Shown: piece by piece, positions 7,391 to 18,300 of the stretch
Numbering within the stretch: the first letter of the stretch is position 1
Layout of the letters: each line of letters opens with the position of its first letter
Assembly: GCF_002929505.1 (NCBI RefSeq)
Contig: NZ_PJJL01000061.1
Coordinates: forward strand, 1-59,976
DNA: 59,976 nucleotides
Reading direction: 5' to 3'
Source of the DNA: Cryobacterium sp. Y57
GTDB taxonomy: Bacteria > Actinomycetota > Actinomycetes > Actinomycetales > Microbacteriaceae
Notes under the pieces: generated by a model
Database searches by the model: none
The model's input: the letters and a program-made list of their open reading frames with translations, nothing else
What the model was told of the DNA's origin: nothing
Position numbers and translations under genes: made by a program

Positions 7391-9940
7391 TTATGCTTTG
7401 CGGCCGCTGACGGGCGGCCGCTCCCCCATTCTGCTGGTGTCGCGCCGGTTCGGGCGTACTGTGGTGACGTCGCGTCGAGATGCGCTGGGTCGAAAAGTGA
7501 AGAGTCGTCGGGCATCGGCGAGCCGAGAAAAGGAGCGCAGCGAGATGGCAGCGCGCAGGCGTTGGCGCTTCGTCCCGCTCGCCGCGAGGCTCGCTCGTTC
7601 GACCATGACGAGTGCCCAGAAAGCGTCGCTATCGGCGGCTCGCGGCGATGCTTCGCCGAAAACAGCCCGGTCAGCCAGGGTCGCGAGCTGTGCGCCCTCG
7701 ACCGAACCATAGTGCGCGGCGGTCTCGACCCGGGTCATGCTTCCCTGGTCTGCCAGGCCACGGTCGACGGCGGCGTCGATGTATTCGTCCCAGCCGCCGG
7801 CGAACCGCGCCGACACGTCGGTGGCCCGCGCCCGATCACGGCGGCGTTTGAGTTTGGCACCGACAATGACCAGGAACGGCGTGCTGATCGCGAGCAACGT
7901 GGCCAGGCTGATGCCGCCGATCTTGAGGGCCGCGAACAGCCAATCGAGGTCGGTGCCGGCGACCGGATCCTGTTCCTGCTGATCTTCGCCGCTGGTGGGG
8001 TTGGCCTCTGGCGCGCGCTGCTCGGTGGCTCCCTCGGCGATGACCTCGGTGTTGTACTGCGGGTCGCGGGTCGTGTCGTCGATGGGTGAGAGTGGGTTCT
8101 GAAATTGCGGGGTCGCGTCAACAGTGACCCAGGTGCCATCGCCGCTACCGACCTCCACCCAGGCTGCGAGGTTCTGCCCCGAACAGACCCCCGCGAGGCA
8201 ATCGCCGGGTATGTCCGAATCAGCGGCCTCGGCCGCTCCGAGGGTGAATCCCAGCACCACCCGAGACTCGAATCCGAGGTGGCGGGCGAGCAGAGCGGCG
8301 GCTACGGCAAACTGTTCGTCATCACCGACTCCAGCCACGAGCTGGGAATTCTCGGTGGCGGTCGTGCTGTTCTGCTTGTCGAGCAGCGCGGTGAAGAGCG
8401 CGTCAATGCGGGCGACCGAATGCCCCGACAGGCTCGGCGAGAATTGGTAGCCACCGAGGTCGGCGGTCCAGGAAGCCGCCACAGGCACGGTCAGAGCGTG
8501 GCTGAGGTAGCCGCGCTCGCGCAGGCGGGTGACCAGTTCGGCCAAACCGGCGCCATCACGCGTGATTGCTTGGGCGTCGACCCAGTCGATCAGGCTCTGC
8601 GGAATCAGCGTGTCATCGATCGAGCTGCTGGCCGGGCCGGCGAGAACGGTGAGGTCCGTCGCATCCGCTTGCCGCTCGGAGACGATCGTGTAGCGGTCAC
8701 CGTTGGTGAGGGCTTTGAGCTGAATTCCGGATGCCGTATTTGCGTTGTAGAAGAAGCCGTCGCTCAGGTCAGCAGCGCGATCACCGGCGAAGCGGATGCT
8801 CGACAGCGCGCCGGCCCCCGGCATCCAGACGCCGGAGTACCCGGCAATGTCGAAACGGGTCGTGTCGCTGTCGGCGCTTACGCCGCGCGCGTGCGGCACC
8901 CGAGCAAAAGCGGTGGTCTGGTCGCTCTCGCCGTCGGCCGGGTTCACGACCCGAAAGACTTCACCGTCGTAATAGCTGAGCACGGCCAGGCGCACGCGAG
9001 AGGTGGTACGGTCGTCGACCGCGGTGCCGGTTACCGTGAACAGTTCGGCGTCGTACTGCTCGGCGCTGAAGTAGCTGCGGTATTGGCTGAGCGGGCTGAC
9101 GTACTCGCGCAGTTCGACGGCCGGGTCGATGCTGCTGCGCAGCACCTCACGGGCCGGCGTGGCCGCGACGGCCGAGAGGGAGCCGAGGGTGATGCCGATG
9201 GCGAGCACGAGTACCCCTCCGGCGAGAATGGCACGACGGATGCGACCACCGAGACCGCCAGGAGTGCGCCGTACCCCGGTCGTGCGGGCAGCCAGGTCGA
9301 GCGCCGCGCTGCGAGCCAGGTGGGTGCGCCAGGCCAGAAAGCCGAAGGCGAGCAGCAGAGCGGCCAGGCCGATCAGGCTTTCGCGCGGAGCCGGCACGCC
9401 CACCCCGACCACGGTCAACGGAACGCTCACAGCGCTCGAGCCGAAGACCAGGCCGAACAGTTGCACGCCAAAGATCAGCGGCACGGCGAGGGCCACGAAC
9501 CGGCCGCCGCGCCAGGCCAAAGAGAGCGCGACCGTGGTGCCGCCGAGAAACAGGAGAAAAGCCGGGGCGAGCAATGACTGATACGAGCCGACCGGCAGCT
9601 GAATGGTGACGAGCTCTTTCCAGCTGAACACCGTGGCAGTCACCAGGTCGAGCAGCCCACCGAGCACGCCGTCAATACCCGTGAGGGCAGTCGGCACGGC
9701 GAGCGGGACTCCGAGCACAAGGTACGCGCCGAGCACGGTGAGCAGCACGGTGAACCACGACCAGCCACGGCGCTCCCCGAGCCAGGCGAGAGCCACCCCG
9801 GTCAGAACTGCTCCGGCCGCCATGATCAGATAGCTGGTGGCTTGGTAGATCGGCCAGGCCGCCCAGACGGCAACGAGCATCATCGCCACGATGAACAGGG
9901 CGTTGATCACGTGGGCACGGTGGCGTCCGGGCGTACTCAT
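7391..9940 (-). CDS. TgpA/DUF3488-like membrane protein with degenerate transglutaminase domain
   Basis: Architecture is typical of actinobacterial TgpA-like proteins: six or so N-terminal membrane helices (residues 10-250), an outer region with a transglutaminase-like fold (about 290-640), another membrane helix near 670, and a cytosolic tail of about 170 residues. The fold is recognisable from GDDEQFAVAAALLARHLGF, AAWVEV and TVDATPQF. The catalytic Cys expected in G-x-C-E-Q is Asp (residue 541) and the catalytic His of HAWVE is Ala (592); only the Asp (608) remains. It should therefore not catalyse transglutamination or proteolysis and may act as a binding or scaffold protein. It overlaps the DUF58 gene by four bases, forming the familiar MoxR-DUF58-transglutaminase trio. 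Confidence 0.88.
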   Translation of the reverse strand: MSTPGRHRAHVINALFIVAMMLVAVWAAWPIYQATSYLIMAAGAVLTGVALAWLGERRGWSWFTVLLTVLGAYLVLGVPLAVPTALTGIDGVLGGLLDLVTATVFSWKELVTIQLPVGSYQSLLAPAFLLFLGGTTVALSLAWRGGRFVALAVPLIFGVQLFGLVFGSSAVSVPLTVVGVGVPAPRESLIGLAALLLAFGFLAWRTHLARSAALDLAARTTGVRRTPGGLGGRIRRAILAGGVLVLAIGITLGSLSAVAATPAREVLRSSIDPAVELREYVSPLSQYRSYFSAEQYDAELFTVTGTAVDDRTTSRVRLAVLSYYDGEVFRVVNPADGESDQTTAFARVPHARGVSADSDTTRFDIAGYSGVWMPGAGALSSIRFAGDRAADLSDGFFYNANTASGIQLKALTNGDRYTIVSERQADATDLTVLAGPASSSIDDTLIPQSLIDWVDAQAITRDGAGLAELVTRLRERGYLSHALTVPVAASWTADLGGYQFSPSLSGHSVARIDALFTALLDKQNSTTATENSQLVAGVGDDEQFAVAAALLARHLGFESRVVLGFTLGAAEAADSDIPGDCLAGVCSGQNLAAWVEVGSGDGTWVTVDATPQFQNPLSPIDDTTRDPQYNTEVIAEGATEQRAPEANPTSGEDQQEQDPVAGTDLDWLFAALKIGGISLATLLAISTPFLVIVGAKLKRRRDRARATDVSARFAGGWDEYIDAAVDRGLADQGSMTRVETAAHYGSVEGAQLATLADRAVFGEASPRAADSDAFWALVMVERASLAASGTKRQRLRAAISLRSFSRLADARRLFTFRPSASRRDVTTVRPNRRDTSRMGERPPVSGRKA

Positions 9941-11325
9941 GCCGCTCTTCGGCTCAGCAGGGAACGAAAGTCGTCGAGCACGCCGATGGTCAGCACGCTC
10001 GTGCCGGCCAGGTCACGAAAACTCGGCTGTTCGTTGGGGTTGCACAGCACAGCGACGACCTGCACGTTGCCGGTGAATTTAAGGGTGAGGGCTTGCAATC
10101 GCCGCGCAGTCATGGCGGAACCGCAGACCACGAACGCGATGGAAATATCGGGCACCACCTGCGCGGCGAGCAGGCAGACGTCTTCGACGTGCATCGCGTG
10201 GGGACTGGTTTCGATCGCGGTGAGGGCATCGAGCAGGGTGCGCGTCGATACGACGCTCAGGCTACGCACAGAACGGATGCTGCTGCGCACGATATCGGGG
10301 ATCTCCTCGCTCGCCACGACGGCCAGGTCCCGTCCATCGCGAATCGCACGCACGCCGAGCGAGCCAGCGGCACTGACCGCCATCTCGAACTCATCCTCGG
10401 AGGCGTATTCGTCGGCGTTGAGGCTCAGCACGATAGCCAGGCGTGAGCGTCGGCTCTCTTCGAACTGTCGAACCATGAGTTTGCCGGTCTTCGCGGTGGA
10501 CTTCCAGTGGATGTGCCGCTGCCCGTCACCGGGCGCATACTCGCGAATGGCGTGAAAAGAGATGTCGGAGTCGACGATATCGCTCGTGGGGTTGCCCTCG
10601 AGGTCGCGCACGAAACCGGCGCTCGTACTCGGAATCGACACGGTCACCGGGTGCACGAACAGGCGGTTGACGTCGGCCCAGGGCCGCGAGCGGCCGAGCA
10701 CACCGAGCGGGTCACTGCGCACGGTCGTGACCGGGCCCACGTCGATGACCCCGCGGCGGTAGGCCGGCACGCGAACGTACTCTTCGTGAACCTGGCCGGC
10801 GCGCAGCAGCGGCACGTAGACATCCGCCAGCCCCTTGCCGATGGGAACGTCGACGCGCCCCGGCAGCTCGAGCCGTTTGGAGACGTTGGTGACGGTGAGG
10901 GTGCCGAGCACCTCGGAACCGGCCACGACTTGATCGACCGGCAGGACGAAATCCACGCTATAGGCGCGGCCGCCGGCCAGAAAAGGCAGCGAGATGAGGA
11001 TAAGGGCCACCGCCACACAGCCCGTGACGATCAGCTCGGTCCAGCCGAAGATCAGGCCGAGCGGCAACAGCACGATGGCGGTGGTAACCACCACCCAGCC
11101 GGCCGGTGTAACCGTTTCGCCGACCCATTCGACGGATGCCTTCACACCGTTTCGCACCGTTCGCGACACGCGCATCCAGAGCACGACAACGCCCACGAGG
11201 GTCAACGTCGTCGACGTGTTCGTGCGCGTGGTGCTATACCGGGTATGCGTGGCAGACCTGGTCTGGGTGGAAGTGCGCGTCAGCGCCGATGTACGTGCGC
11301 GACGCGATTCGGTGTGAAAGCTCAC
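9937..11325 (-). CDS. DUF58 domain-containing membrane protein
   Basis: This is a 462-residue protein with a basic Thr/Ser-rich N-terminus (about 22 of the first 41 residues are Thr or Ser), two or three membrane helices (to about residue 130), a beta-rich stretch, then the DUF58 signature HWKSTAKTGKLMVRQFE and a vWA-like C-terminal region. DUF58 proteins almost always sit next to MoxR ATPases and are thought to work with them, but their chemistry is unknown. ATG at 11325 overlaps the MoxR stop by four bases (ATGA), a sign of coupled translation. The N-terminal tail is an attractive multisite substrate for the locus kinase; that is inference. Confidence 0.9.
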   Translation of the reverse strand: MSFHTESRRARTSALTRTSTQTRSATHTRYSTTRTNTSTTLTLVGVVVLWMRVSRTVRNGVKASVEWVGETVTPAGWVVVTTAIVLLPLGLIFGWTELIVTGCVAVALILISLPFLAGGRAYSVDFVLPVDQVVAGSEVLGTLTVTNVSKRLELPGRVDVPIGKGLADVYVPLLRAGQVHEEYVRVPAYRRGVIDVGPVTTVRSDPLGVLGRSRPWADVNRLFVHPVTVSIPSTSAGFVRDLEGNPTSDIVDSDISFHAIREYAPGDGQRHIHWKSTAKTGKLMVRQFEESRRSRLAIVLSLNADEYASEDEFEMAVSAAGSLGVRAIRDGRDLAVVASEEIPDIVRSSIRSVRSLSVVSTRTLLDALTAIETSPHAMHVEDVCLLAAQVVPDISIAFVVCGSAMTARRLQALTLKFTGNVQVVAVLCNPNEQPSFRDLAGTSVLTIGVLDDFRSLLSRRAA

Positions 11326-12287
11326 GCCAGGTCGCTCCGACTGGGCGGAACGACGTCGAGCAGAATCTGGCCGATGACGGCGCTCGCGGTGACCCCATCG
11401 AACTCGGCCTCTGGATCGAGCACGCAGCGGTGCGCCAACACCTGGTCGGCGAGGGCCTTGACGTCGTCGGGGGTGACGAAGGTGCGCCCGTGGGCGACGG
11501 CCCAGGTTTTGGCGGCCTTGGTGAGGGCGCGGGCACCGCGCACGCTGACGCCCATGCGCACCTGGCGGGCGTCGCGGGTGGCCTCGACCAGGCGGCCGAT
11601 GTAGTCATAGACGAGCGGGTTCACGAACACTGAGCGGGCAATGTCGCTCATGCTCACAAGCGCCTGCGGGGTTATGACGGGGGCGAGTTCGTGGCGCACG
11701 TCAGCGGTGCCCTCGAGAATGCGAATGGTCGAGGCGAGGTCGGGATAGCCGAGCGAGGCCTTCATCATGAACCGGTCGAGCTGAGCTTCTGGCAGCCGGT
11801 AGGTACCGGCCTGCTCGATCGGGTTCTGGGTGGCGATGACGAGGAACGGCACCCCGGTGGAGCGGGTGACGCCGTCGATGGTGACGTTGCCCTCTTCCAT
11901 CGCTTCGAGCAGCGCCGACTGGGTCTTCGGGCTGGCCCGGTTGATCTCGTCGGCGAGTACGACGTTGGCGAAGATGGGTCCGCTGTGAAACTCGAACTCG
12001 CCGGTCTTCTGGTCGTAGACGGTGATGCCGGTCACGTCACCGGGCAGCAGGTCGGGGGTGAACTGAATGCGCGTCGAGACACCCTGCACGGTCTGTGACA
12101 TGGCGCGGGCGAGCGAGGTTTTGCCGGTACCCGGGTAGTCCTCGAGCAGCAGGTGGCCCTCGCTGACCATGGCGGTGAAGGCGAGTTCGATCACGTGGCG
12201 CTTGCCGAGCACGACCTGCTCAACGTTGTCGACCATCATCGTGAAGGTCGCGGTGAACCAGTCTGCCTGTTCCGGGGTGATTGTCAT
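11322..12287 (-). CDS. MoxR-family AAA+ ATPase
   Basis: The 321-residue soluble protein has AAA+ motifs of the MoxR class: Walker A YPGTGKTS near residue 56, Walker B LADEINRA followed by SALLEAMEE, sensor 1 ATQNP, and a lid region with VRMGVSVRGARAL. MoxR ATPases are chaperone-like motors that assemble or remodel partner complexes, usually with DUF58/vWA proteins encoded beside them, as here. The start at 12287 follows the 1994-residue surface protein gene by 30 bases, with a weak GAAAGAG upstream. It probably remodels the DUF58 and TgpA-like membrane proteins of this locus. Family assignment is secure; partners are inferred from gene order. Confidence 0.95.
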   Translation of the reverse strand: MTITPEQADWFTATFTMMVDNVEQVVLGKRHVIELAFTAMVSEGHLLLEDYPGTGKTSLARAMSQTVQGVSTRIQFTPDLLPGDVTGITVYDQKTGEFEFHSGPIFANVVLADEINRASPKTQSALLEAMEEGNVTIDGVTRSTGVPFLVIATQNPIEQAGTYRLPEAQLDRFMMKASLGYPDLASTIRILEGTADVRHELAPVITPQALVSMSDIARSVFVNPLVYDYIGRLVEATRDARQVRMGVSVRGARALTKAAKTWAVAHGRTFVTPDDVKALADQVLAHRCVLDPEAEFDGVTASAVIGQILLDVVPPSRSDLA

Positions 12288-12317
12288 GTGTGTGGCTCTT
12301 TCAGTGTGGCGAAAACG

Positions 12318-15300
12318 TTACGAGGCGGGGCCGCAGGTAATTGCAGTGGAGTTGCTGGTGTCGCTGACCGTTCCCAGACCCTTGACCCGTTCCGCCGTCC
12401 AGGTCAGACTCCAGCGAACGTCTTTCATGTGAGTGGCATTGGTGGGAACCTTCGCACCATCTACATAAGTCCAGGTCGTTGGGTTGGGATTGTTCGGGTC
12501 TGATATCTGGTACGCCGCACCAATAACGGTGACCTCGGCCGTGCCGGACGACGTGCTGGTGTGAGCAAACTTAATCTCCGCACCGGGGACGCATCCGTCA
12601 GTGGCACCCAATATCGAATACTGCACCTGCCAACCTCGGTTGGGGTCGACCGCTCCAACCGGCGACGGATCGCTGCACTTGCTCGGGTCCTTGATCGCGC
12701 AGTACCTAGCCGAAATGGCCGGCTCGACGCCATCAACGATCGCGTCCATGCCGTCGAAGACAGTCATGAAGCTGGTATCCGATGATGCGGTGCCCGTCGG
12801 CTCGTCAATCCGGTACTGGCCGTCATTGGGTCCCGACACAGCGTATTTATACGCGTTGTCGCCCGGGACGGCAGGTTTCACCCAGGTCGTGGTCGGCTCG
12901 AGCTGCGCGGTGGCCAGACCATAGCCGTTGGAGTAGCAGACCGTCACGTAATACTTCTCGTGTTTGGTCAAGTCAGAGATCGTCTGCGTCTTCGACTGGT
13001 CAGTGGCGAGCGAGAAAAGCCCGTGTCCATCGCCGGTAAGACGACAGTCGGCATAGTCACCCAGAGAGGCCAGGTACAGCCACTCTTCGGTGAGGGCACT
13101 GGAGTTCTGGTTGAAATCAACGCTCGACACGGTAATCGACTCGTCGTCAGCCGACAATGATCCGGGCGAATCAATACCGGGCAATCCAGCCACGAGCACC
13201 GTTTGACTCCTCGATTGCTCGGTCGGTCCGCTTCCCGCCGGCTGCTCGAAACTGCTGAGGGGGGTGACGGTCACGGTCTGCGCGCCCACGCCGAGCGCCA
13301 GCTTGTGTACGGTGGTCGGCCCGGCGGCGGCATCGATGATCGCATTACCGATGCGGTATCGATTCGTGGAATCGTCGGTGTTCACGATGGCCATGGTGAC
13401 CGCACCCATCGTTGCCGACGTTACGGCCGGATCGTACTCCGGCTCGGCCGTGATCTCGCCCATGCCCGGGGTGTCATACGACCAGGCCGTGACGCTGACC
13501 CCCCTCCGGGATTCACCGACCGAGTTGACGGCTTTGGCCTCGTAGAGCGCCTTCTCACCGTTTTCGGCGGTTCGAATCACCCCGCAGTCACCCGACGTGT
13601 CACAGCGGGCTACCGAGGCACCATTTCGGTAGAGAGTGAAGCCTTCCAGGGCCGGGTAGGCAGCATTGGCACCGCCCGGGCTGACAGAGAGTGTGATTGC
13701 CTGGTCATCGTAGGCGATCTGGGCCACGGCGTTCGGAGCCTTCGGGTAGCCCTGTAGATCCACCGTCACGGCCCCATTTCGGCTTCCGGCGCTGAGCTTG
13801 CCCTGCGCGTCGCGCACCACAAAGCTCGCCTCGCAGACCCCGCCGGCCGTGTCACCAGACCAGGTCGCCCGCACGTTTCGCGAATTCTCGACCGCGAACG
13901 ACACTCCTACACAGGTACTCGGGGCGGTGACGGAGACCAGTTCAAGCGGCGTGCCGCGGTAGAGGTTGACCTCACCGGCAGTGCCGACGACCGCGATTGA
14001 GCAGCTCGATCCCGACGACTGGGTGCAGGTCGCCGCAACAGTACCGCCCTTGGGCAGTTCGCTCGGCGCCGGGCCCACCTTGAGTGCGAGCGCTGCCGCA
14101 ACCACCTCGCGGTGGCTCGACAGGCTCACCATGACGGCTGCCTCGCGGCCGGCTGCGGCGTTGTCAGCAACACCGATCGTGAGAATGGAGCCGTTCTGCG
14201 TCACGGTGAACTGGTCAGACGAGTAGCCGATCGCAAAGGTCAGTGCCGGCACGTCACCCTTGCCCTGCCACTCGACCATGTGGCTGAGGTCGTAACGGAT
14301 GGCTTCCGAGCCGGGGCTTGCAGTGAGCGCCGCCGGCCGCAGTTCCGGCTGAGGATCGAGAGGCTCGACCACGATCGGCACAACCAGCTGCGTGTAGTCC
14401 TCCTGCCCGTCAATGCGTGCTGGCACCGTGCAGGAGTCGGTCCACGGTGCGTCGGAACCAGCCGTGTAGATGACCGTCGTGCCGGAGTCGAACGTACACG
14501 TCGCGTTGCCGCGCTCCCCCGACGAACGGATGCCGGTACGCTGCAGTTCCAGCGTGGAATCAGCGGGAATCGATACGAGGCTCTTCAGATCAAAGCTGAC
14601 GGCAGCATCTTCCCGCACGTTGTGGTCGACGTTTCCTTTTTTGAGCGCGATGATGATCGCATCCTTCGCCGGAATGCGTAGGAACCCATAGGTGGTCACT
14701 ACGACACCCTGAAAATTTGGTCCGGTCACGGCGAACGGGGCGAGCAGTCCCTCGTCGGGAACGTCGCCGCTGATCTTCCAGCCGGACACGTCGAGGCCCG
14801 GGTGTTCACCCCACAGGGTCAGGGTGAGGTCAGAAACATCTCCAGAGTTCCAGGACACCTTGTCGGTGACCACGTCGATGCCCTTCGGAAACCCGTCTCG
14901 TTCGTCAAGGGTCAGGGTCGTATCGATCACGACTGGATAGTCGGGCACCGAGGTGCGCACGACCTTGACCACGATGAGTCCCTGGCCGACATCATCGTTG
15001 GCGTTGGTCACCGAGTAGACGAAGGTGAGCAGGCCAGGCTCGTCGCCGGCCGTGAACACCACTCGCTCATCGGTGCTGGAGTCGATGCGCTGCGCCAGGG
15101 CGTCGTACTCTTCGGTGCCGACGGCAGCGTCGGGGGTGACGGCACTCAGGCTCAGGCTGCCGCCGCCGGGTTCGATGTCGTTGGCGGCGGGAAAAACGAC
15201 GACCTGATTGGCCGGCCCTGCCTGCACCTCGACGTAGTCGCTGAAGGTGATCGGGCTCGGATTGGAACGCTGGTCGAGTACGCCGATGCGCACGAGAGCG

Positions 15301-18300
15301 ACGCCGGCGGACCCGGCGCTGTCGCGCACACGATACTGAAATTCGATGGCGCCGTGATAGTCGAGCGGGCTGGAGAAGACGATGGCATCCCCGGTGGCAT
15401 TGAGCGAGGCCGTGCCGCGCGCCGGCTGGGTCAGCACTCGATCGAGCACGACGGTATCGCCGTCGGGGTCGGTGCCGAAGCTGTTGAAGGGAATCTCAAT
15501 CGTCTCGCCCGACAGCACGCGACCGTAGAGGGTGTGCGGCTGCGGCGCCGTGTTCTCGCCGTTGGCGAGCACCTCCACCGAGACTACGGCGGAGTCGATG
15601 AGTTCGGGCGCGCCAGCGGTGTACACGCTGTAGGCGAGCTCGTAGCTGCCCGGTTCGTCGGGGGCGAGGTAGCGCAGTTCGGCGCCAGCTGCGAAAGCGA
15701 GGCCCTGGTCGCTGCGGTTCTGCACGGACTCGGCGTTGAGCATCACGATGTTGCCATCGGGCGCCACATCGTTGTTGAGCACCGGAATGTCGATTTGGAC
15801 ACCGACCCGCACCGAGACGCTGTCGTTTCTGGCGATCGGAGCTTGCGGAACGGATGCCTCGAGCAGGTAGACGGTGGCCTCGCCGCGCACGGTATAGAGC
15901 AGGTTTTCGGTGCCGTCCGACACGGTGTAGCGCACAGTGCCGAGCTTGCCCGGCCGTTCGTCGGCAGTGGAGCCGCGCACCCGCAAAATGTTTTGCCCGA
16001 CGACGTCGACGCTGAGCGAAGCACCGAGTGCGGTCTCGGGAATGGCTTCGCCGAGCAACAGCACTCGTCCGGCCGGGTTGGAGACGGCGGTGAAGACGTT
16101 GACGCTGGTGTCGGCCTTGGGCCGCACGAAAACCGTGACCGGTGACGTCGTGAGGACCTGAGCATCCGCTGACACCACCGAAATGCGCACGAACGATACT
16201 AACTCGGCTACGTCGTCGGCGATGGTGAGGCTGACCGTATAGTTGCCGATCGTGGTCGCAGCGAAGTCGATGGCGGTGCCGTTCGCGGTAATGCTCACGG
16301 TCGCCCCCTCGGCGCTCGACGGGGTCGTCGCCGACGTGATGCGGTACAGTCCGGCAGCTCCCGAGATGTACTCGGCCGGGTTCACCGTGAGCCGCTCGTT
16401 CACCGACGCGAGCAGCGCGAAGGGTTCGACCGTGAGCCGCGGCGTCGGTGTGACCACGATGGTGAGCACCTTCTCGGTCGAGGCGCCGTAAATGTCGGAG
16501 ACGCGCACCAGAATCGTGGCCGACTGCGCGGACTGTTCGGCCGCATTCGGGTGCTTGTAGACGAGCACGCCGGCCGGCGTCACACTGACCGAGCCGATGT
16601 CCGTGGTGTTTACAGCGGATGCGACGAAAATGGGATCACCGTCGGGATCGACCCAGCCGGGCAGCACCGGCACGGTCACTGTTCCGCCCGGTTGCACCTC
16701 CGGGCTCGGCCAGTCCTGCAGGCAGCCGTCGGTACCGCACCAGATTGGCGCCGTGTTCACGTCGTTGCCGTGCACGGTGAGCGTGACCGTGGTCGACGGC
16801 GAATCGAGACCGCCGGTGCGGGATCCGTCGGTGATGGCGTAGTTGAAAGTTGCCGAGCCTCTGGCGCCGAGGGCTACCTGCACGGCGAGAGCCTGGTTGT
16901 GATCCGTGACGGTGACGGTGCCGAAATCGGGATCGAGGCCGGTGACTGAGGCCGGCACGACGCTGAGCACGTCGTCGTTGGCATCATGGTCGTTGAGCAA
17001 CGCCGGCAACACAACGAGCTGGTCAACGCGCACGCCGAAAGAATCCGGCACGGCCACGGGGGCTTTCGGTTCGACGACTTCGGAGGCTTCTTCCACTTTG
17101 TCCTGGCGCTGGGGCTTTTCGGCGGCGGCCAGGGTCCAGTCCTGGGAACTCGCGACCAATGCGCCGTCAGGAACGGTCCACACCCATCCGCTCTGGGTGT
17201 CGTTGAGAATCAGGAGTGACTCGTTGGCGCGAAACGCGGGCGCGGCGTCGCCGTTCGGAGTGACCGCGCCGTAGCTGAGAACAGATTCGCCGCCGCTCTC
17301 GCGAAACAGTGTGCCGCCGGCACCGGAAGCGGGCAGCCAGGCGGCGTAGCGTTCACCTTTAAAAGGGGTCGGCGCGGCGGGGGCGCCGAGTACCGCCTCG
17401 GAATTGCCGACCAGTTCGGCACGGGCACCGTCGGTCAGAGCAAAGGCGACGAGGCCGGTCTGGTCGGCGATGAGCACGTCGGCGGCGGCGATGCTCGGGC
17501 GTTGCAGCACGGCCAGTTCGCTCAGGTTGGTCTCGACCGATGCCCTGTGGCCGGCCAGCCACAGTTCGTCACCGGCCACGCTGAGCAACGCCCAGCTGTC
17601 GCCGACGACACTCAGCTGACTTCCGGGTTCGGCCGGGCCGTCGGTGACAGCGTCCTCGCCGAGAATTTCGTCGTCGACGATGGAGTAGCGCAGCATGCTT
17701 TCTGCCTCGCTGGAGTAGCTGTAGAGCACCCCGTCAGGCGTGATTGCGATGGCGTCGGAGCGGTATGCGCGTGGCGCCTCGCCCGGGGTGACCTCGTCGT
17801 CGGCGTAGGGGTTCACTGCGCGGGGCTCTTCCCCAGCGCCGACTGCCCCGGCCAAGACCGTTCCCGCGGTCGTGAGGTAGCCGACCCAGGAACTCGACGA
17901 CGCGATGGTGCGGGTTCCGGCCGGCGTGCTGTCGTAATCGCCTGCGTCGTCGCCGAGGTTGATCGGTGCCGCAAGGCTCACGTCGACCACTTTTTCGTTG
18001 TTCTGGGCGAAGAGCAGCACGGTGGAATCGGTTTGCACCAGTCCGCTGGGTGCTGGCACTGTTTTCACGGTGTCCAGTTCGCCCAGGTCGGTGTTGACGC
18101 GGGCATACCGGTTGCCGTCGCCACTTTGCAATGCCCAGATCGAACTCGCGTTCACCGGTGTCTGCTTCACATCGAAACCATCAGCGACGATCGCCACCGT
18201 GGCCAGCAACGCGCCGATCGCGGCGACTGAGGCAATGCGAATCACGCCGAGGCGAGCCTTCGAGAGCCCGGGCAGGCGACGACGGGCCCGTTTACCGGCC

